Positions 8,206 to 17,143 of a DNA stretch of 32,240 nt are shown here, in pieces. Below the pieces are notes generated by a model, which made no database searches, was not told the DNA's origin, and saw only the letters and a program-made list of their open reading frames with translations. Within the stretch, counting starts at the first letter, position 1; each line of letters begins with the position of its first letter. This DNA comes from Promethearchaeota archaeon (GTDB lineage Archaea > Asgardarchaeota > Lokiarchaeia > Sigynarchaeales > SOKP01): positions 1 to 32,240 of the forward strand of contig JAEOTL010000206.1 in NCBI GenBank assembly GCA_016839845.1. Direction: 5' to 3'. Both the position numbers and the translations under genes were made by a program.

Positions 8206-10197
8206 ATGTCAGATCAAATTTGCCGATTTTGTCAGAGATATGTGAAATTAGCTTATTATTGTGAAGAATGTGGTACTAATTGTTGTTCTGACTGTTTACA
8301 CGAAAAAAAAGTTGATTTTCATACCTGCCAAGACTGTAACTCCCAAAATATTGAAAATTCTACTTCTGAAAAGAAAAAAGTATGCGGGGATTGTGGACAG
8401 GAGAATATAATTAAGACTACACAACATCTAAAATCATGTCCAAAATGTGGTTCTCATAAAATCTTAAATATCTATGAAAAAAAAGAAGAATTAGAAAAAG
8501 AATTTTTAGAATTAATTAAAAATTTTCGCTCGTTTGTTTTTCCCTTGAGGGAGGCTCTTGATTCCCTATTTAACCTTCGTCAAAAAATAAAATCAGCCAG
8601 AGATCCTCCTATTAGGTGCTTTCACTTTCCTAAAATGGAATCTGATTTATTATCTCTTTTTAAACTATATGTTTATGTTCATCATACTTTATTTGATAAA
8701 GTAAATGCCCAATTTCATCAAATGGAGTTATACAAAGAATATTTCTTTGATATATATGCTCAACCGAATTCAAATATAACAGTTATTGAAGGAATTTTTG
8801 ATAATTTACTTAGAGGATATAATGCAATTAATGAATTTGTATTAAATAATGTTAAAACATTTAAGGACGGGATAAATTCATTTAAGCATAATTTGAAATT
8901 CATTGAGAAAATTAGCTTGTATTTTTCAACGTACAAAAATTTTCTAAATTTAGCTGAGAAAGAAAAACCAGTATACGCAATCCAGGCCAAATTGGTTAAC
9001 GGATTAAATACTGAAGAACGATATAAGAAAGATAAGGGAATCTTATTCATCACAAACTTAGATTTGTCCTTTGTTCATGAACATGGAATGAGGAAAAAGA
9101 AGAAAGCATTGACCTTCAAGGCTCCTGTTCGAGATCTAATTAGAATTAGAGAAAAAGGGAAAGTTTTCAAAAAACTCTACATCGAATTCGAGTATGGAAA
9201 ATACGAATTTACACTTCCTAATGATGCAGTATCAAGAGTTATAGAATATATTCTATTAGCACGGACTTTTGATGAATCTACTGTTCATGATGTAACTTCA
9301 GCTTCAAATCTTCAAAAGATTGATATCGATCTAAATGAATTAGTCAATTTCATCGAGGAGAGTATCAATTCTTTTTTCAGCTTAAAATGTGAATATAATA
9401 AAAATTTTGAAAATAGCGGAAATTATGGTGAACCATATCGGGAAATGAAGATCCATCAAAATCAATTTCAAAACGCATATCATCAAGGACATTACCCCAA
9501 TATTCCTTACCAAAACCCTAATAATATTCAAAATGAATTTCAGCAACATGTGATGCAAAATTCTAGATCTAATCCTCAATATTATCCCTCAAATCAATTC
9601 CAATCCCCACATGTATTAAACAACAACGTTATCCCAATAAATCAATATCAAGGTCCCCATCAAGGTGTAAGTAAGTTTTTCCCACAGAATCTTTACAATC
9701 AAAATAGATTCCAAAATTATAATCCTAAAAAAATAAATCCCATTTTTCATGATTTTCATGACCCTAATGAAGAAGATGCGTTATTAAGAAATTTGAATCC
9801 GTCTGATCGCTTAAATCCCAACTTTGAAAATGGAGTTTTCTCCTATCAAGAATATAATAGAAATCATTTATCAGATTTGTTTGATCCTAACACTGCATTA
9901 AGTCAGCACACCTATGGGTATAAGCAAAAACTATTTAAATTAGACAAGGAGAAAAATGAGAAAATGCTTGAACTACAAAAAGAAAAATATGGGCTTAAGG
10001 CAACTCTAAAAAAATTGGAAGCCAAATTTGACCAAGGATCAATTTCCGAAGCAGATTACTTCAGAACATTTCGAAATCTCAATAAGGAAATATACCTTAT
10101 TGATATAAAAATTCAAAAGTTTCAACAGAATTTAGAAGAACTTAATAATATTAAACAGAATAGTAGAAATTTCGATAATAAAAGGTTTTATACTTAA
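8206..10197 (+). CDS. Multidomain protein: treble-clef zinc finger, PH/GRAM-like domain, N/Q-rich linker, C-terminal coiled coil
   Basis: A 663-residue protein that I do not recognise as a named gene. Residues 6-44 hold a dense cysteine cluster (C6, C9, C19, C22, C26, C27, C30, H39, C41, C44), like a B-box or RING-like zinc fold. C60, C63, C78 and C81 form a separate zinc ribbon. Residues about 90-250 are helical. Residues about 260-352 (KGILFITNLDLSFVHEHG onward) look like a PH/GRAM-type beta fold, which often binds lipid or protein. Residues about 385-560 are rich in N, Q, P and Y and probably disordered. Residues about 570-655 are a charged coiled coil with a SHOCT-like segment (KFDQGSISEADYFRTFRNLN). 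No catalytic motif is seen. A membrane-linked adaptor or scaffold is a reasonable guess, not more. The gene is flanked by possible promoter elements and appears monocistronic. Confidence 0.7.
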   Translation: MSDQICRFCQRYVKLAYYCEECGTNCCSDCLHEKKVDFHTCQDCNSQNIENSTSEKKKVCGDCGQENIIKTTQHLKSCPKCGSHKILNIYEKKEELEKEFLELIKNFRSFVFPLREALDSLFNLRQKIKSARDPPIRCFHFPKMESDLLSLFKLYVYVHHTLFDKVNAQFHQMELYKEYFFDIYAQPNSNITVIEGIFDNLLRGYNAINEFVLNNVKTFKDGINSFKHNLKFIEKISLYFSTYKNFLNLAEKEKPVYAIQAKLVNGLNTEERYKKDKGILFITNLDLSFVHEHGMRKKKKALTFKAPVRDLIRIREKGKVFKKLYIEFEYGKYEFTLPNDAVSRVIEYILLARTFDESTVHDVTSASNLQKIDIDLNELVNFIEESINSFFSLKCEYNKNFENSGNYGEPYREMKIHQNQFQNAYHQGHYPNIPYQNPNNIQNEFQQHVMQNSRSNPQYYPSNQFQSPHVLNNNVIPINQYQGPHQGVSKFFPQNLYNQNRFQNYNPKKINPIFHDFHDPNEEDALLRNLNPSDRLNPNFENGVFSYQEYNRNHLSDLFDPNTALSQHTYGYKQKLFKLDKEKNEKMLELQKEKYGLKATLKKLEAKFDQGSISEADYFRTFRNLNKEIYLIDIKIQKFQQNLEELNNIKQNSRNFDNKRFYT

Positions 10198-10279
10198 AAT
10201 CTTTTCAAAGCATAATTTATGCAAGTTTAGCATATTTTTTGTTGTTTAACTTTAAATTATAGTAAGATATTTAGAACAT

Positions 10280-11296
10280 ATGGATAATCTCTTCACTACA
10301 GTTGTTGGAAGTTGGCCTTTAGCCAATACTAACGATAATATGGAAAAGGTTTTTAGTGATTTAATTCAAATCGGTATAGATTATCCATGTTACCCACAGT
10401 TAATCTCCATGATTTCTCAATTTCTTTCCCCCCTATCAGATGTTATTATTCAATTAGAAGAGCTAAACAATCGTTTTTATCTTTCTGGTGATTTTAAAAT
10501 CCCTAAAACACCAGTGGCTTTACAATACGGAGAATTTATTAATAATTTCTTTAAAAAGAGACCCGGTCTGTTAAAGCAAGTAAAAGGTGCAAAAGCCTGC
10601 CTTACTGGTCCATTCACGCTAGCATCTGAAATAATATTGAAAGGTGATGCTGCGAAAGGTATTAAACCAAGAATTTTTACAGAGCCAAGGGGTATAATGG
10701 TAGACTGGGTAGTGGAAAAATTAGCTACTATCATGAAAAAAATAGGAAAAGCCTATAATAAGAGGGGCATACAAATTATTTCTATGGACGAACCTTTATT
10801 GGGTGTACTAATCGGGAAAAAAACTCTTTTTCACTCAGAAGACTTTATATTAAGTATTCTAAATAAATCAATATCAGAAATTAAAACTTTATCTTCGATT
10901 CATGTTTGTGGAAGGGTTAGCCCAAAATTACGGGATATTCTGCTTCAGACGGAAGTTAGTATTATAGATCACGAATTTCAGACCAATAAGGAAAACTTTG
11001 AGATCTACAACAAAAAGAACTTAGTAGATAATGGAAAATTATTAGCTCTTGGAACTGTTAAATCTAAGTTTACAAAAGTTGAAGGATGGGAAATTACAGA
11101 TTACATTGAGGACTCAACTTATATTGAAAATTATATCAGAAAAGGAATAGAGCATTTTGGAAGGGAGAATTTAGTAGTAAAACCTGATTGTGGTTTTCTT
11201 CCCCTGAAGGATTCTTTTGGGGAAGCTGTTGCTTATGAGATAACAAAGAGGAAATTAAAAAATATGGTTCAAGCAATAAATAATATTAAAAAATAG
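10280..11296 (+). CDS. MetE C-terminal-domain-like cobalamin-independent methyltransferase
   Basis: A 338-residue protein equal to the catalytic half of MetE, the length of archaeal short methionine synthases. The four zinc ligands of MetE are recognisable: H208 and C210 (HVCGR), E232 (DHEFQTN) and C304 (PDCGF). The H-x-C pair and the 22-residue gap from Cys to Glu equal those in E. coli MetE (641, 643, 665). SMDEPLLG carries the acidic homocysteine-binding site, and VVGSWP is the typical N-terminal start. It should methylate homocysteine, or another thiol, at zinc. Archaeal short forms lack the N-terminal MetE half and are thought to take the methyl group from a corrinoid protein rather than methyltetrahydrofolate. 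It is convergent with the ESCRT-III gene. Confidence 0.82.
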   Translation: MDNLFTTVVGSWPLANTNDNMEKVFSDLIQIGIDYPCYPQLISMISQFLSPLSDVIIQLEELNNRFYLSGDFKIPKTPVALQYGEFINNFFKKRPGLLKQVKGAKACLTGPFTLASEIILKGDAAKGIKPRIFTEPRGIMVDWVVEKLATIMKKIGKAYNKRGIQIISMDEPLLGVLIGKKTLFHSEDFILSILNKSISEIKTLSSIHVCGRVSPKLRDILLQTEVSIIDHEFQTNKENFEIYNKKNLVDNGKLLALGTVKSKFTKVEGWEITDYIEDSTYIENYIRKGIEHFGRENLVVKPDCGFLPLKDSFGEAVAYEITKRKLKNMVQAINNIKK

Positions 11297-11313
11297 CTAA
11301 GTAATGATTATTT

Positions 11314-11322
11314 AAAAAAAAA
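11314..11322 (-). terminator. Poly-T terminator of the ESCRT-III gene
   Basis: Nine A residues on the + strand make a U9 tract 8 bases after the ESCRT-III stop codon on the - strand, a strong archaeal termination signal placed in the convergent gap with the MetE-like gene. Confidence 0.55.
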
Positions 11323-11329
11323 TTAAGCT

Positions 11330-11983
11330 TTAGCTTTCCAATTCTTTTCGCAGTTTTTCGATTTCTTCATTCAATTTATCCTTTGATTTCAGACCAAGTT
11401 CTTCTTCGAACTCTTCATCATACTCAGGGATATATTGTAAATCATCTGAAGGTGCTTCGGGCATCGTACCTCCTTGATCAAGTAGCATTTCTGTTTCAAG
11501 TTGATTTAATTCATCTGTAACATCAATGGCAAGATCAATTTCAGGATCCCCTGCTAAAATATCGGCTGCTTCTTCGATTTCTGCGACATATGCTTCAGAA
11601 TCTTCTGCAATTTCTGCAACCTTAGCCGGGGATGCCTTAGTTGCGATATATTCAAGTTCATCTCGGATTCCACTGAAAATATCCCCTGTTTGACTTATAA
11701 GTTGCCCCTCTTCAATTGCTTGAATTTGACGTTCTATTTTAGCTCGAATATTATTTGATCTATCAACTTTAGCATTATAGGATTTATACTGAATAAGATA
11801 ATTTTTTGCGCGATCTTTTTCACCACGTTTTAAAGCTATCTTCGCATTTTTACGACTTATTTCAGCCCGTCTACTATAATTCTTGTTTATTAGGTTTAAT
11901 CTATGAATATGCCCCTTGGCTTTTGATACTAAATCATCTTTTTCTTTTCCTTTTCGCGGAAATAGCTTCTTTTTCAAACCCAT
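11330..11983 (-). CDS. ESCRT-III/Snf7-family protein
   Basis: A 217-residue protein with the charge pattern of ESCRT-III: a very basic N-terminal half (residues 3-90) and an acidic C-terminal half (residues 125-215). Residues about 27-145 form long helices; the stretch NAKIALKRGEKDRAKNYLIQ and then RQIQAIEEG, SGIRDELEYI and AEIEEAADILA aligns by eye with the alpha1-alpha4 core of Snf7/CHMP4/CHMP6. The C-terminal LNEEIEKLRKEL (204-215) resembles a MIM1 helix that binds Vps4 MIT domains, with Glu in place of Arg and Ile in place of Leu. ESCRT-III filaments remodel membranes in Asgard archaea and eukaryotes. No Vps4 or ESCRT-II gene is in the window, so this copy is outside the usual Asgard ESCRT cluster as far as can be seen. 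The ATG at 11983 is clear. Confidence 0.82.
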   Translation of the reverse strand: MGLKKKLFPRKGKEKDDLVSKAKGHIHRLNLINKNYSRRAEISRKNAKIALKRGEKDRAKNYLIQYKSYNAKVDRSNNIRAKIERQIQAIEEGQLISQTGDIFSGIRDELEYIATKASPAKVAEIAEDSEAYVAEIEEAADILAGDPEIDLAIDVTDELNQLETEMLLDQGGTMPEAPSDDLQYIPEYDEEFEEELGLKSKDKLNEEIEKLRKELES

Positions 11984-12093
11984 TTTATCTCGACTCTACT
12001 TAGTACTACCTATTATAATTATCTATATTATGACTATTATGAATTTACTAACTTAAAAATTTAATAATATACTAATACATAATAATAAATGAA

Positions 12094-12105
12094 TTTCTAT
12101 AAAAA
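12094..12105 (+). promoter_or_regulatory. Candidate TATA box for the dehydroquinate synthase II gene
   Basis: TTTCTATAAAAAA lies about 40 bases before the ATG at 12143, giving a predicted short leader of roughly 15 bases. It lies in the divergent gap shared with the ESCRT-III gene. Confidence 0.4.
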
Positions 12106-12142
12106 AAAACTTCTATAGTCCAAAGTCTGAGAATTTGATACA

Positions 12143-13258
12143 ATGAAAAAAATAATCTTAAATTTTGAAATTAAACAAGATAATTTTAAAGAATTGGTTC
12201 AAGAAGCTTTCAATAAAGATATCTTAAATTTTCTAATTTCAAAATTGACTTATCCTGAGTTTGAAAAAATTGAACGACTTCATCTCTACACGAAAGATCT
12301 CGACATAAAAACAAATTATCTTGTTGTCAGTAGTAAAAAGAAATTAGATGAATTACTTTTAGATGAGAAATTTTCAGACTGTACTATTGGATTTCATAAG
12401 AATTTAGGCTCAAAAGATGATGAGAAAGAAATAGTTAATATCTCAAAGAATAGTCAAGTTGATTTTATTATAGTAAAAGCGACAGATTGGAAGATAATCC
12501 CGTTTGAGAACCTTATAGCAGAAATGCATAAAAACAATACAGAATTAATCTCAGAAGTCGATTCCGTTGAAGAGGCTGAATTAATGATAAGAACTATGGA
12601 AATTGGTGTAGACGGAGTTCTAATCACACCGAATAGTGCCAATGATATTATAAGACTTAAAAAATTAATGTTTTCCTTATTTAAAATTGATCTTACTCAA
12701 GCAAAAGTAATTTCTATTGAAACAATACCTGAAGCAGAAAGAGTATGTGTAGATACAACCTCAATTCTTAAAATAGGAGAGGGAATCTTGGTAGGATCAA
12801 CCGCAGCGGGATTTAGTCTTGTGCATTCTGAAACATTCGAAACTGAGTTTGTTGCATCAAGACCTTTCAGGGTTAATGCGGGAGATGTGTCTGCTTATGT
12901 AATAGTTCCTGATGAGGACCCTGAAAAGATATACCGCACAAAGTACTTAAGTGAATTAAAGGGTGGAGACAAGGTTTTTGCAGTTACCAGTGAAGGTGAA
13001 GCGAGAATAATCTCAATAGGTAGAGTTAAAATTGAAACAAGACCAATGTTGAGATTTGAGTTGGAAGCCTCTAAAGACGATAAAATAATTCCTATGAGCT
13101 GTATTTGTCAAAATGCCGAAACAATTCGCTTAGTCGGAGCAGATGGCAAGGCAAAATCTGTTGTTGATATTAGGATTGGAGACATAATTTTAGTCCATAT
13201 TGGACCTGGGGCAACGCATTTTGGCACAGCTATAAAGGAAACAATAATTGAAAAATAA
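12143..13258 (+). CDS. aroB': 3-dehydroquinate synthase II (archaeal type)
   Basis: A 371-residue protein of the archaeal DHQ synthase II family (MJ1249 type). Diagnostic blocks are VKATDWKIIPFENLIAEM, GVDGVLITPNSANDI, GEGILVGSTAAGFSLVHSET, FRVNAGDVSAYV and GRVKIETRPMLRFELEA. The enzyme performs the oxidative deamination and cyclisation of 2-amino-3,7-dideoxy-D-threo-hept-6-ulosonate to 3-dehydroquinate with NAD+. It replaces the DAHP/AroB route of bacteria at the start of aromatic amino-acid synthesis. The partner aldolase (ADH synthase) and later shikimate genes are not in the window. The next gene (GH57) follows after 36 bases on the same strand and could be co-transcribed without a metabolic link. 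Confidence 0.93.
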   Translation: MKKIILNFEIKQDNFKELVQEAFNKDILNFLISKLTYPEFEKIERLHLYTKDLDIKTNYLVVSSKKKLDELLLDEKFSDCTIGFHKNLGSKDDEKEIVNISKNSQVDFIIVKATDWKIIPFENLIAEMHKNNTELISEVDSVEEAELMIRTMEIGVDGVLITPNSANDIIRLKKLMFSLFKIDLTQAKVISIETIPEAERVCVDTTSILKIGEGILVGSTAAGFSLVHSETFETEFVASRPFRVNAGDVSAYVIVPDEDPEKIYRTKYLSELKGGDKVFAVTSEGEARIISIGRVKIETRPMLRFELEASKDDKIIPMSCICQNAETIRLVGADGKAKSVVDIRIGDIILVHIGPGATHFGTAIKETIIEK

Positions 13259-13294
13259 AAATTGAGAAATTTAATTTTAATGTAAGGATATCAA

Positions 13295-14575
13295 ATGGAT
13301 GCAAAAACCTATTGGGCACCCCTATTCCACATTTACCAACCACCTGACCAAGATCTTCAAATTTTAAAGAGAATTAACAAGGAATGTTACAAACCATTAT
13401 TTTCATTGCTAGATGAGTATACCAATTTAAAACTTTCTCTTAATATTAGTGGTGTTTTAGTTGAGCTGCTCTATGAATTCGGGCTTTCCGACACTATGGA
13501 TTTATTAAAAAAGTTAGTGTCTGAAAAAAAGGTTGAAATTGTCGGAACAGCCAAATTTCATCCAATACTTCCACTTATTCCCCGAAAGGAAGTAAAACAT
13601 CAAATTCTAATGAATGAGGAAATTAATAGAAGAGAGTTCAAACATTGGCAGAAAAGCGGCTTTTTTCCCCCAGAAATGGCAATCTCAGGAGGAGTTGCTA
13701 AACTATTAAAGGAACTAGGATATAAATGGGTTATAATGAGTGGGATTGCTTGTCCAATTGACTGGCCTTACGATAAAATTTATACTTCCCCAAATGGACT
13801 TCAGTTATTCTTTAGAGATGATATACTTAGCAATAGGATTTCTTTTAAAAATGTTAAAGCGAAGCAATTTGTAAAATCGATGAAAAAGATTTTCCAACCC
13901 AATGAAATCCAAGAACCTCAGAACTTTACCAAATTAAATAGATATATTATTACAGCAATGGATGGTGAGACGTTTGGCCATCACATTAGAAATTATGAAA
14001 GAACCTTCCTTAAAAGAGTAATAGATCTTATCCAAAACGATGAAGAAATTAAGACTGTATTTATTTCAGAATTGGATCAATACTTTCCACTTAGCCCTAA
14101 TAATATTGTTCCACGAGAATCAAGTTGGAGTACCTCATTTAAAGAAATTCAAAAGGGCATTCCTTATCCACTTTGGAAACATCCCAAAAACAATATTCAC
14201 AAATATTATTGGAAATTAATGAACAGTGTTAACAACCTGATGAATTTGATTGAGGGTTTAGATTTAACTACGGGATGGCAGGTTGAAAATTATTCCACTA
14301 CCGCGAGATTTTTTTATGATCGAGGTATACATTCATGTCCAGTGTGGTGGGCTAACCCTCAACATGATACTTGGAGTCCAAATCTTATCTATAAAGGATT
14401 GGAATCGCTTATGAGGGCTGCTCTTAATGCTCAAATGGCATTAGTATATGCCTATAAATCAGAATTAGGGGAGGGATATTTTAACAGTATTTCATATTAT
14501 CATGGCCTTTTGTTGATGGAAATATCAACCATTACCCAATCTACTCTTGAACAACCAGATGACTCTAGAAAATAA
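13295..14575 (+). CDS. Glycoside hydrolase family 57 protein (alpha-amylase/glucanotransferase type)
   Basis: A 426-residue GH57 protein. The family regions are present in order: region I HIYQPP (12-17), region II VEIVGTAKFHP (near residue 80), region III with the catalytic nucleophile E127 in FFPPEMA, and region IV with the acid/base D223 in AMDGETFGHH. These positions match E123 and D214 of the Thermococcus 4-alpha-glucanotransferase. It should cleave or rearrange alpha-1,4-glucan, but which activity (amylase, branching, debranching, transferase) cannot be read from these motifs. No signal peptide is seen, so it is probably intracellular and may act on glycogen made by the GT5 enzyme at 1.9-3.7 kb. 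The ATG at 13295 has AAGGA upstream. Its stop is two bases from that of the convergent PH-like gene. Confidence 0.87.
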   Translation: MDAKTYWAPLFHIYQPPDQDLQILKRINKECYKPLFSLLDEYTNLKLSLNISGVLVELLYEFGLSDTMDLLKKLVSEKKVEIVGTAKFHPILPLIPRKEVKHQILMNEEINRREFKHWQKSGFFPPEMAISGGVAKLLKELGYKWVIMSGIACPIDWPYDKIYTSPNGLQLFFRDDILSNRISFKNVKAKQFVKSMKKIFQPNEIQEPQNFTKLNRYIITAMDGETFGHHIRNYERTFLKRVIDLIQNDEEIKTVFISELDQYFPLSPNNIVPRESSWSTSFKEIQKGIPYPLWKHPKNNIHKYYWKLMNSVNNLMNLIEGLDLTTGWQVENYSTTARFFYDRGIHSCPVWWANPQHDTWSPNLIYKGLESLMRAALNAQMALVYAYKSELGEGYFNSISYYHGLLLMEISTITQSTLEQPDDSRK

Positions 14576-14577
14576 AT

Positions 14578-15051
14578 TTATATCTCCTTAGAAGTGAGTT
14601 TCTTAAGAGTAGCATTCCATTTATCTAAATCCCGTACAAACCAAGCAGCAGAATCCTCAAGACCATTCGAATTTTTAAAATTAACTTTTAATAGAGGTTT
14701 AAATACAGACTTCTTTAGATGTTTTTTTGGATTTGAGATTTTGCTTATGGAAGTAACCGGTATTTTCAATTCTTTTTGCGGTTTCCACATTCCAAAAAAT
14801 AAATCTTCTTCAGTTAGTAATAACACTCCATTTCCACGGATTTTCCATACACCCAAAGACTCTTGACCGAAGAAATTTGCCATATCATCACTCAACAGAA
14901 TCGTTTGGCCTCGAAATTTTTCATGAATTTCATTTATCCGTTTTTTAAATATCTTTTTCAACAATTTGTTATCGCCTTCTGTACAATCTGCATTAAATTT
15001 AACATTTTCAATTGGAATCTGTAATTTATGAATAATACGAATTATAAACAT
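14578..15051 (-). CDS. Small protein with a PH/GRAM-like domain
   Basis: A 157-residue protein of unknown function. The C-terminal two thirds reads like a bacterial/archaeal PH-like or GRAM fold: GNGVLLLTEEDLFFGMW, then KELKIPVTSISKIS, then LLKVNFKNSN, a tryptophan-containing strand AAWFVRDLDKW and a final helix WNATLKKL. This strand order and the closing helix are characteristic of PH superfamily domains, which often bind membranes or proteins. Residues 1-60 are helical and charged. No transmembrane segment is present. The gene is convergent with GH57 and divergent from the CPBP membrane protein gene. A similar PH-like domain occurs in the large protein at 8.2-10.2 kb. Confidence 0.65.
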   Translation of the reverse strand: MFIIRIIHKLQIPIENVKFNADCTEGDNKLLKKIFKKRINEIHEKFRGQTILLSDDMANFFGQESLGVWKIRGNGVLLLTEEDLFFGMWKPQKELKIPVTSISKISNPKKHLKKSVFKPLLKVNFKNSNGLEDSAAWFVRDLDKWNATLKKLTSKEI

Positions 15052-15130
15052 AAATTATTTAATTCCTAGTTGATATATTTAACAAGATATTTATCAGTGT
15101 TAAAATAAATTTCTCGATTTTTGGATAAAG

Positions 15131-16207
15131 ATGTCTACAGAAAATAATAAGAAAATTAAATACTGTGTTTATTGTGGGGAGGATGTAGGTACGAGCGAAA
15201 CTTATTGTCCAAGTTGCGGCAAACTAGTGGTTAAACTTAAAAATGGTAAGATTTCTGCTAAAAAATCTGTACTTCCTAAATCGACACCCGTGACAAAAGC
15301 TGAAATATCTCGAAAATGTCCAGGTTGCGGATCTATTATTACTTCTACAATTTTGGATCAATGCCCTGTTTGTAACGCCAAATTAGAAAAAGTTTCAGAA
15401 GCTAAAAAAGCTCTTATACAGAAAAGACCAGGATTAATATTCACAAACAAAAAACTAGAACCAGAACAAAAATTTATCATAAAGAAAGATGCATGGAATT
15501 TTAGAGAAGGAATCAATGTTGCAGGTACTTGTATGTATATCTTCATAATCGCCTTTTTCTTAATTTATTTTCTGCTAACTTTCCAAGGAACGGGGGGTTC
15601 AGTAGAACCAAGTATTCAAAACTTTATAATAACTCAAATTCCAGAAGTCCTCTTTGGTATTTACCCAATATATTATATCTATTCTAAAAAGCATAGCTAC
15701 AAGAAACTCGGTTTTACTAAAGATTCCAAGAAATTACTAACAGGGATTTTTATTGGAATAATAGGCGCGATTAGTTTATTATTACTCGATTTATTATATA
15801 GTTCACTTCTAAGCTCTTTAGCTAGTATAGGATTAGATTTTTTTAACGTGGCTCCAGAGATAGCTTTACAAAACCAAATTATTAGGGATGCTGAGTTTAT
15901 ATGGGCATTTTTATTCATTCTTCTTATGGGTCTTGCTAATATCTCTTTTGAAATCGTATTTAGAGGGGTTTTGCATAACGCCCTTAAACAGAAATTTCGA
16001 AACGTTATTATTGTAATTCCTATAGTGGCGTTAATTTATTCGGTTTTATTGTTATTCCTTTTTCCCAATCCTGCCTTTTTTCTATTGAATTTCTTAATAT
16101 TTATTGTTTTCGGTATAATTTTTGAACTGACTTCTGGAAATATCTACAGTACTATTATTGCAAGTGAAATCTATTATATTTTCATAATTATCTTCATCTA
16201 TCTCTAA
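15131..16207 (+). CDS. Zinc-ribbon protein with a divergent CPBP (CAAX protease-like) membrane domain
   Basis: A 358-residue protein. Residues 12-29 (YCVYCGEDVG...YCPSCG) and 63-81 (CPGCGSII...CPVC) are two zinc ribbons. After a basic linker, residues about 130-358 contain some six to seven membrane helices typical of the CPBP family. In active members the first motif is EExxxR; here it reads FEIVFRG, with only E274 and R278, and the usual histidine of the last motif is replaced (IIASEIYYI). The protease may therefore be inactive and act as a binding or assembly factor. The zinc ribbons face the cytosol if the N-terminus does. Its neighbour at 25.7 kb is a CPBP protein with all motifs intact, a useful contrast. 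Confidence 0.75.
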   Translation: MSTENNKKIKYCVYCGEDVGTSETYCPSCGKLVVKLKNGKISAKKSVLPKSTPVTKAEISRKCPGCGSIITSTILDQCPVCNAKLEKVSEAKKALIQKRPGLIFTNKKLEPEQKFIIKKDAWNFREGINVAGTCMYIFIIAFFLIYFLLTFQGTGGSVEPSIQNFIITQIPEVLFGIYPIYYIYSKKHSYKKLGFTKDSKKLLTGIFIGIIGAISLLLLDLLYSSLLSSLASIGLDFFNVAPEIALQNQIIRDAEFIWAFLFILLMGLANISFEIVFRGVLHNALKQKFRNVIIVIPIVALIYSVLLLFLFPNPAFFLLNFLIFIVFGIIFELTSGNIYSTIIASEIYYIFIIIFIYL

Positions 16208-16335
16208 TTTCTATCTTACATTACTACCTCAATATAAAATTTTAATAATAAGAAAAATCAATAATCTCTAGAACTATTATTAAATATCAATTGATTATTT
16301 CTACGGTAAAATTCTATTAAAACGGAGCAATAAGA

Positions 16336-17046
16336 TTGAGTAAATCCTTATACAGAAACAAAGGTTCTAAGGATAATATTGTCATCTCTCTCGCTGGTGC
16401 CCATGGTGTTGGAAAGACAACAATTTTTTATCTACTTAAGAAAATTTTCAAAGATGATAATAAATTTAAATTTTTTCCAGAAAGGTATATTAAGAAACCT
16501 CCTTTCCCCTTCGGATCTTCAAATAAACAGATTGGATTTAGGAGTGAAATCCATTTTCTTCAGCAACTTATTAAAAGAAATCAAAATATCATCAATTTTG
16601 ATATTCAGTATAATGGAAGAATATTAATTTTAGACAGAACCCCCTTATGCGTTTTAATTTATTCAAAGAGTTTAAACCTAAAGGAAAAAGATTACAACCT
16701 AATTTTAGATACATATAATTCTATTAAATGGAGAGAAGATTATATTATTCATTTAACTGCAGATCCAGAGGAAATTCTAAAAAGAATTATTCAGAGAGGG
16801 TCACTGGATAAAATTAGGAAAGAATGGAATGAGGATGATATAAATTATTTATTAAGCATCATCTCTTTTTATAAACAATTCTTTTCATCGAAAACAAACA
16901 TATTTTCAATCGATACCAATGAATTAACTCCAGAAATGATTGTAATTAAAATAAAAGAAATCATAACTGAATTGTCGGACTATTCTTTCGAAAAGAAGAA
17001 AGAGCATTCTACAACCCAAATGAATTTGACTAAGTTTTTAGAATAA
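16336..17046 (+). CDS. P-loop nucleotide kinase-like protein
   Basis: A 236-residue protein with a Walker A loop GAHGVGKTT at residues 21-29. Downstream, RILILDRTPLCVLIYS holds the DR-x-P motif found in deoxynucleoside and thymidylate kinase-like P-loop proteins, and ADPEEILKRIIQRG looks like the LID or arginine region of that class. The substrate cannot be assigned. The start is TTG at 16336, supported by GGAG eight bases upstream; no ATG is available in a sensible position. The roadblock gene follows after 97 bases on the same strand, so a joint transcript is possible. The C-terminus is charged and probably flexible. Confidence 0.65.
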   Translation: MSKSLYRNKGSKDNIVISLAGAHGVGKTTIFYLLKKIFKDDNKFKFFPERYIKKPPFPFGSSNKQIGFRSEIHFLQQLIKRNQNIINFDIQYNGRILILDRTPLCVLIYSKSLNLKEKDYNLILDTYNSIKWREDYIIHLTADPEEILKRIIQRGSLDKIRKEWNEDDINYLLSIISFYKQFFSSKTNIFSIDTNELTPEMIVIKIKEIITELSDYSFEKKKEHSTTQMNLTKFLE

Positions 17047-17143
17047 ACAAAAGAAAAATATATTAAAATGGTCTTTCTATTTATACATAATCCTACATGA
17101 AAAAATCTAATATTTAGGGTATTATTCTTAGAAGGGGTAAAAT

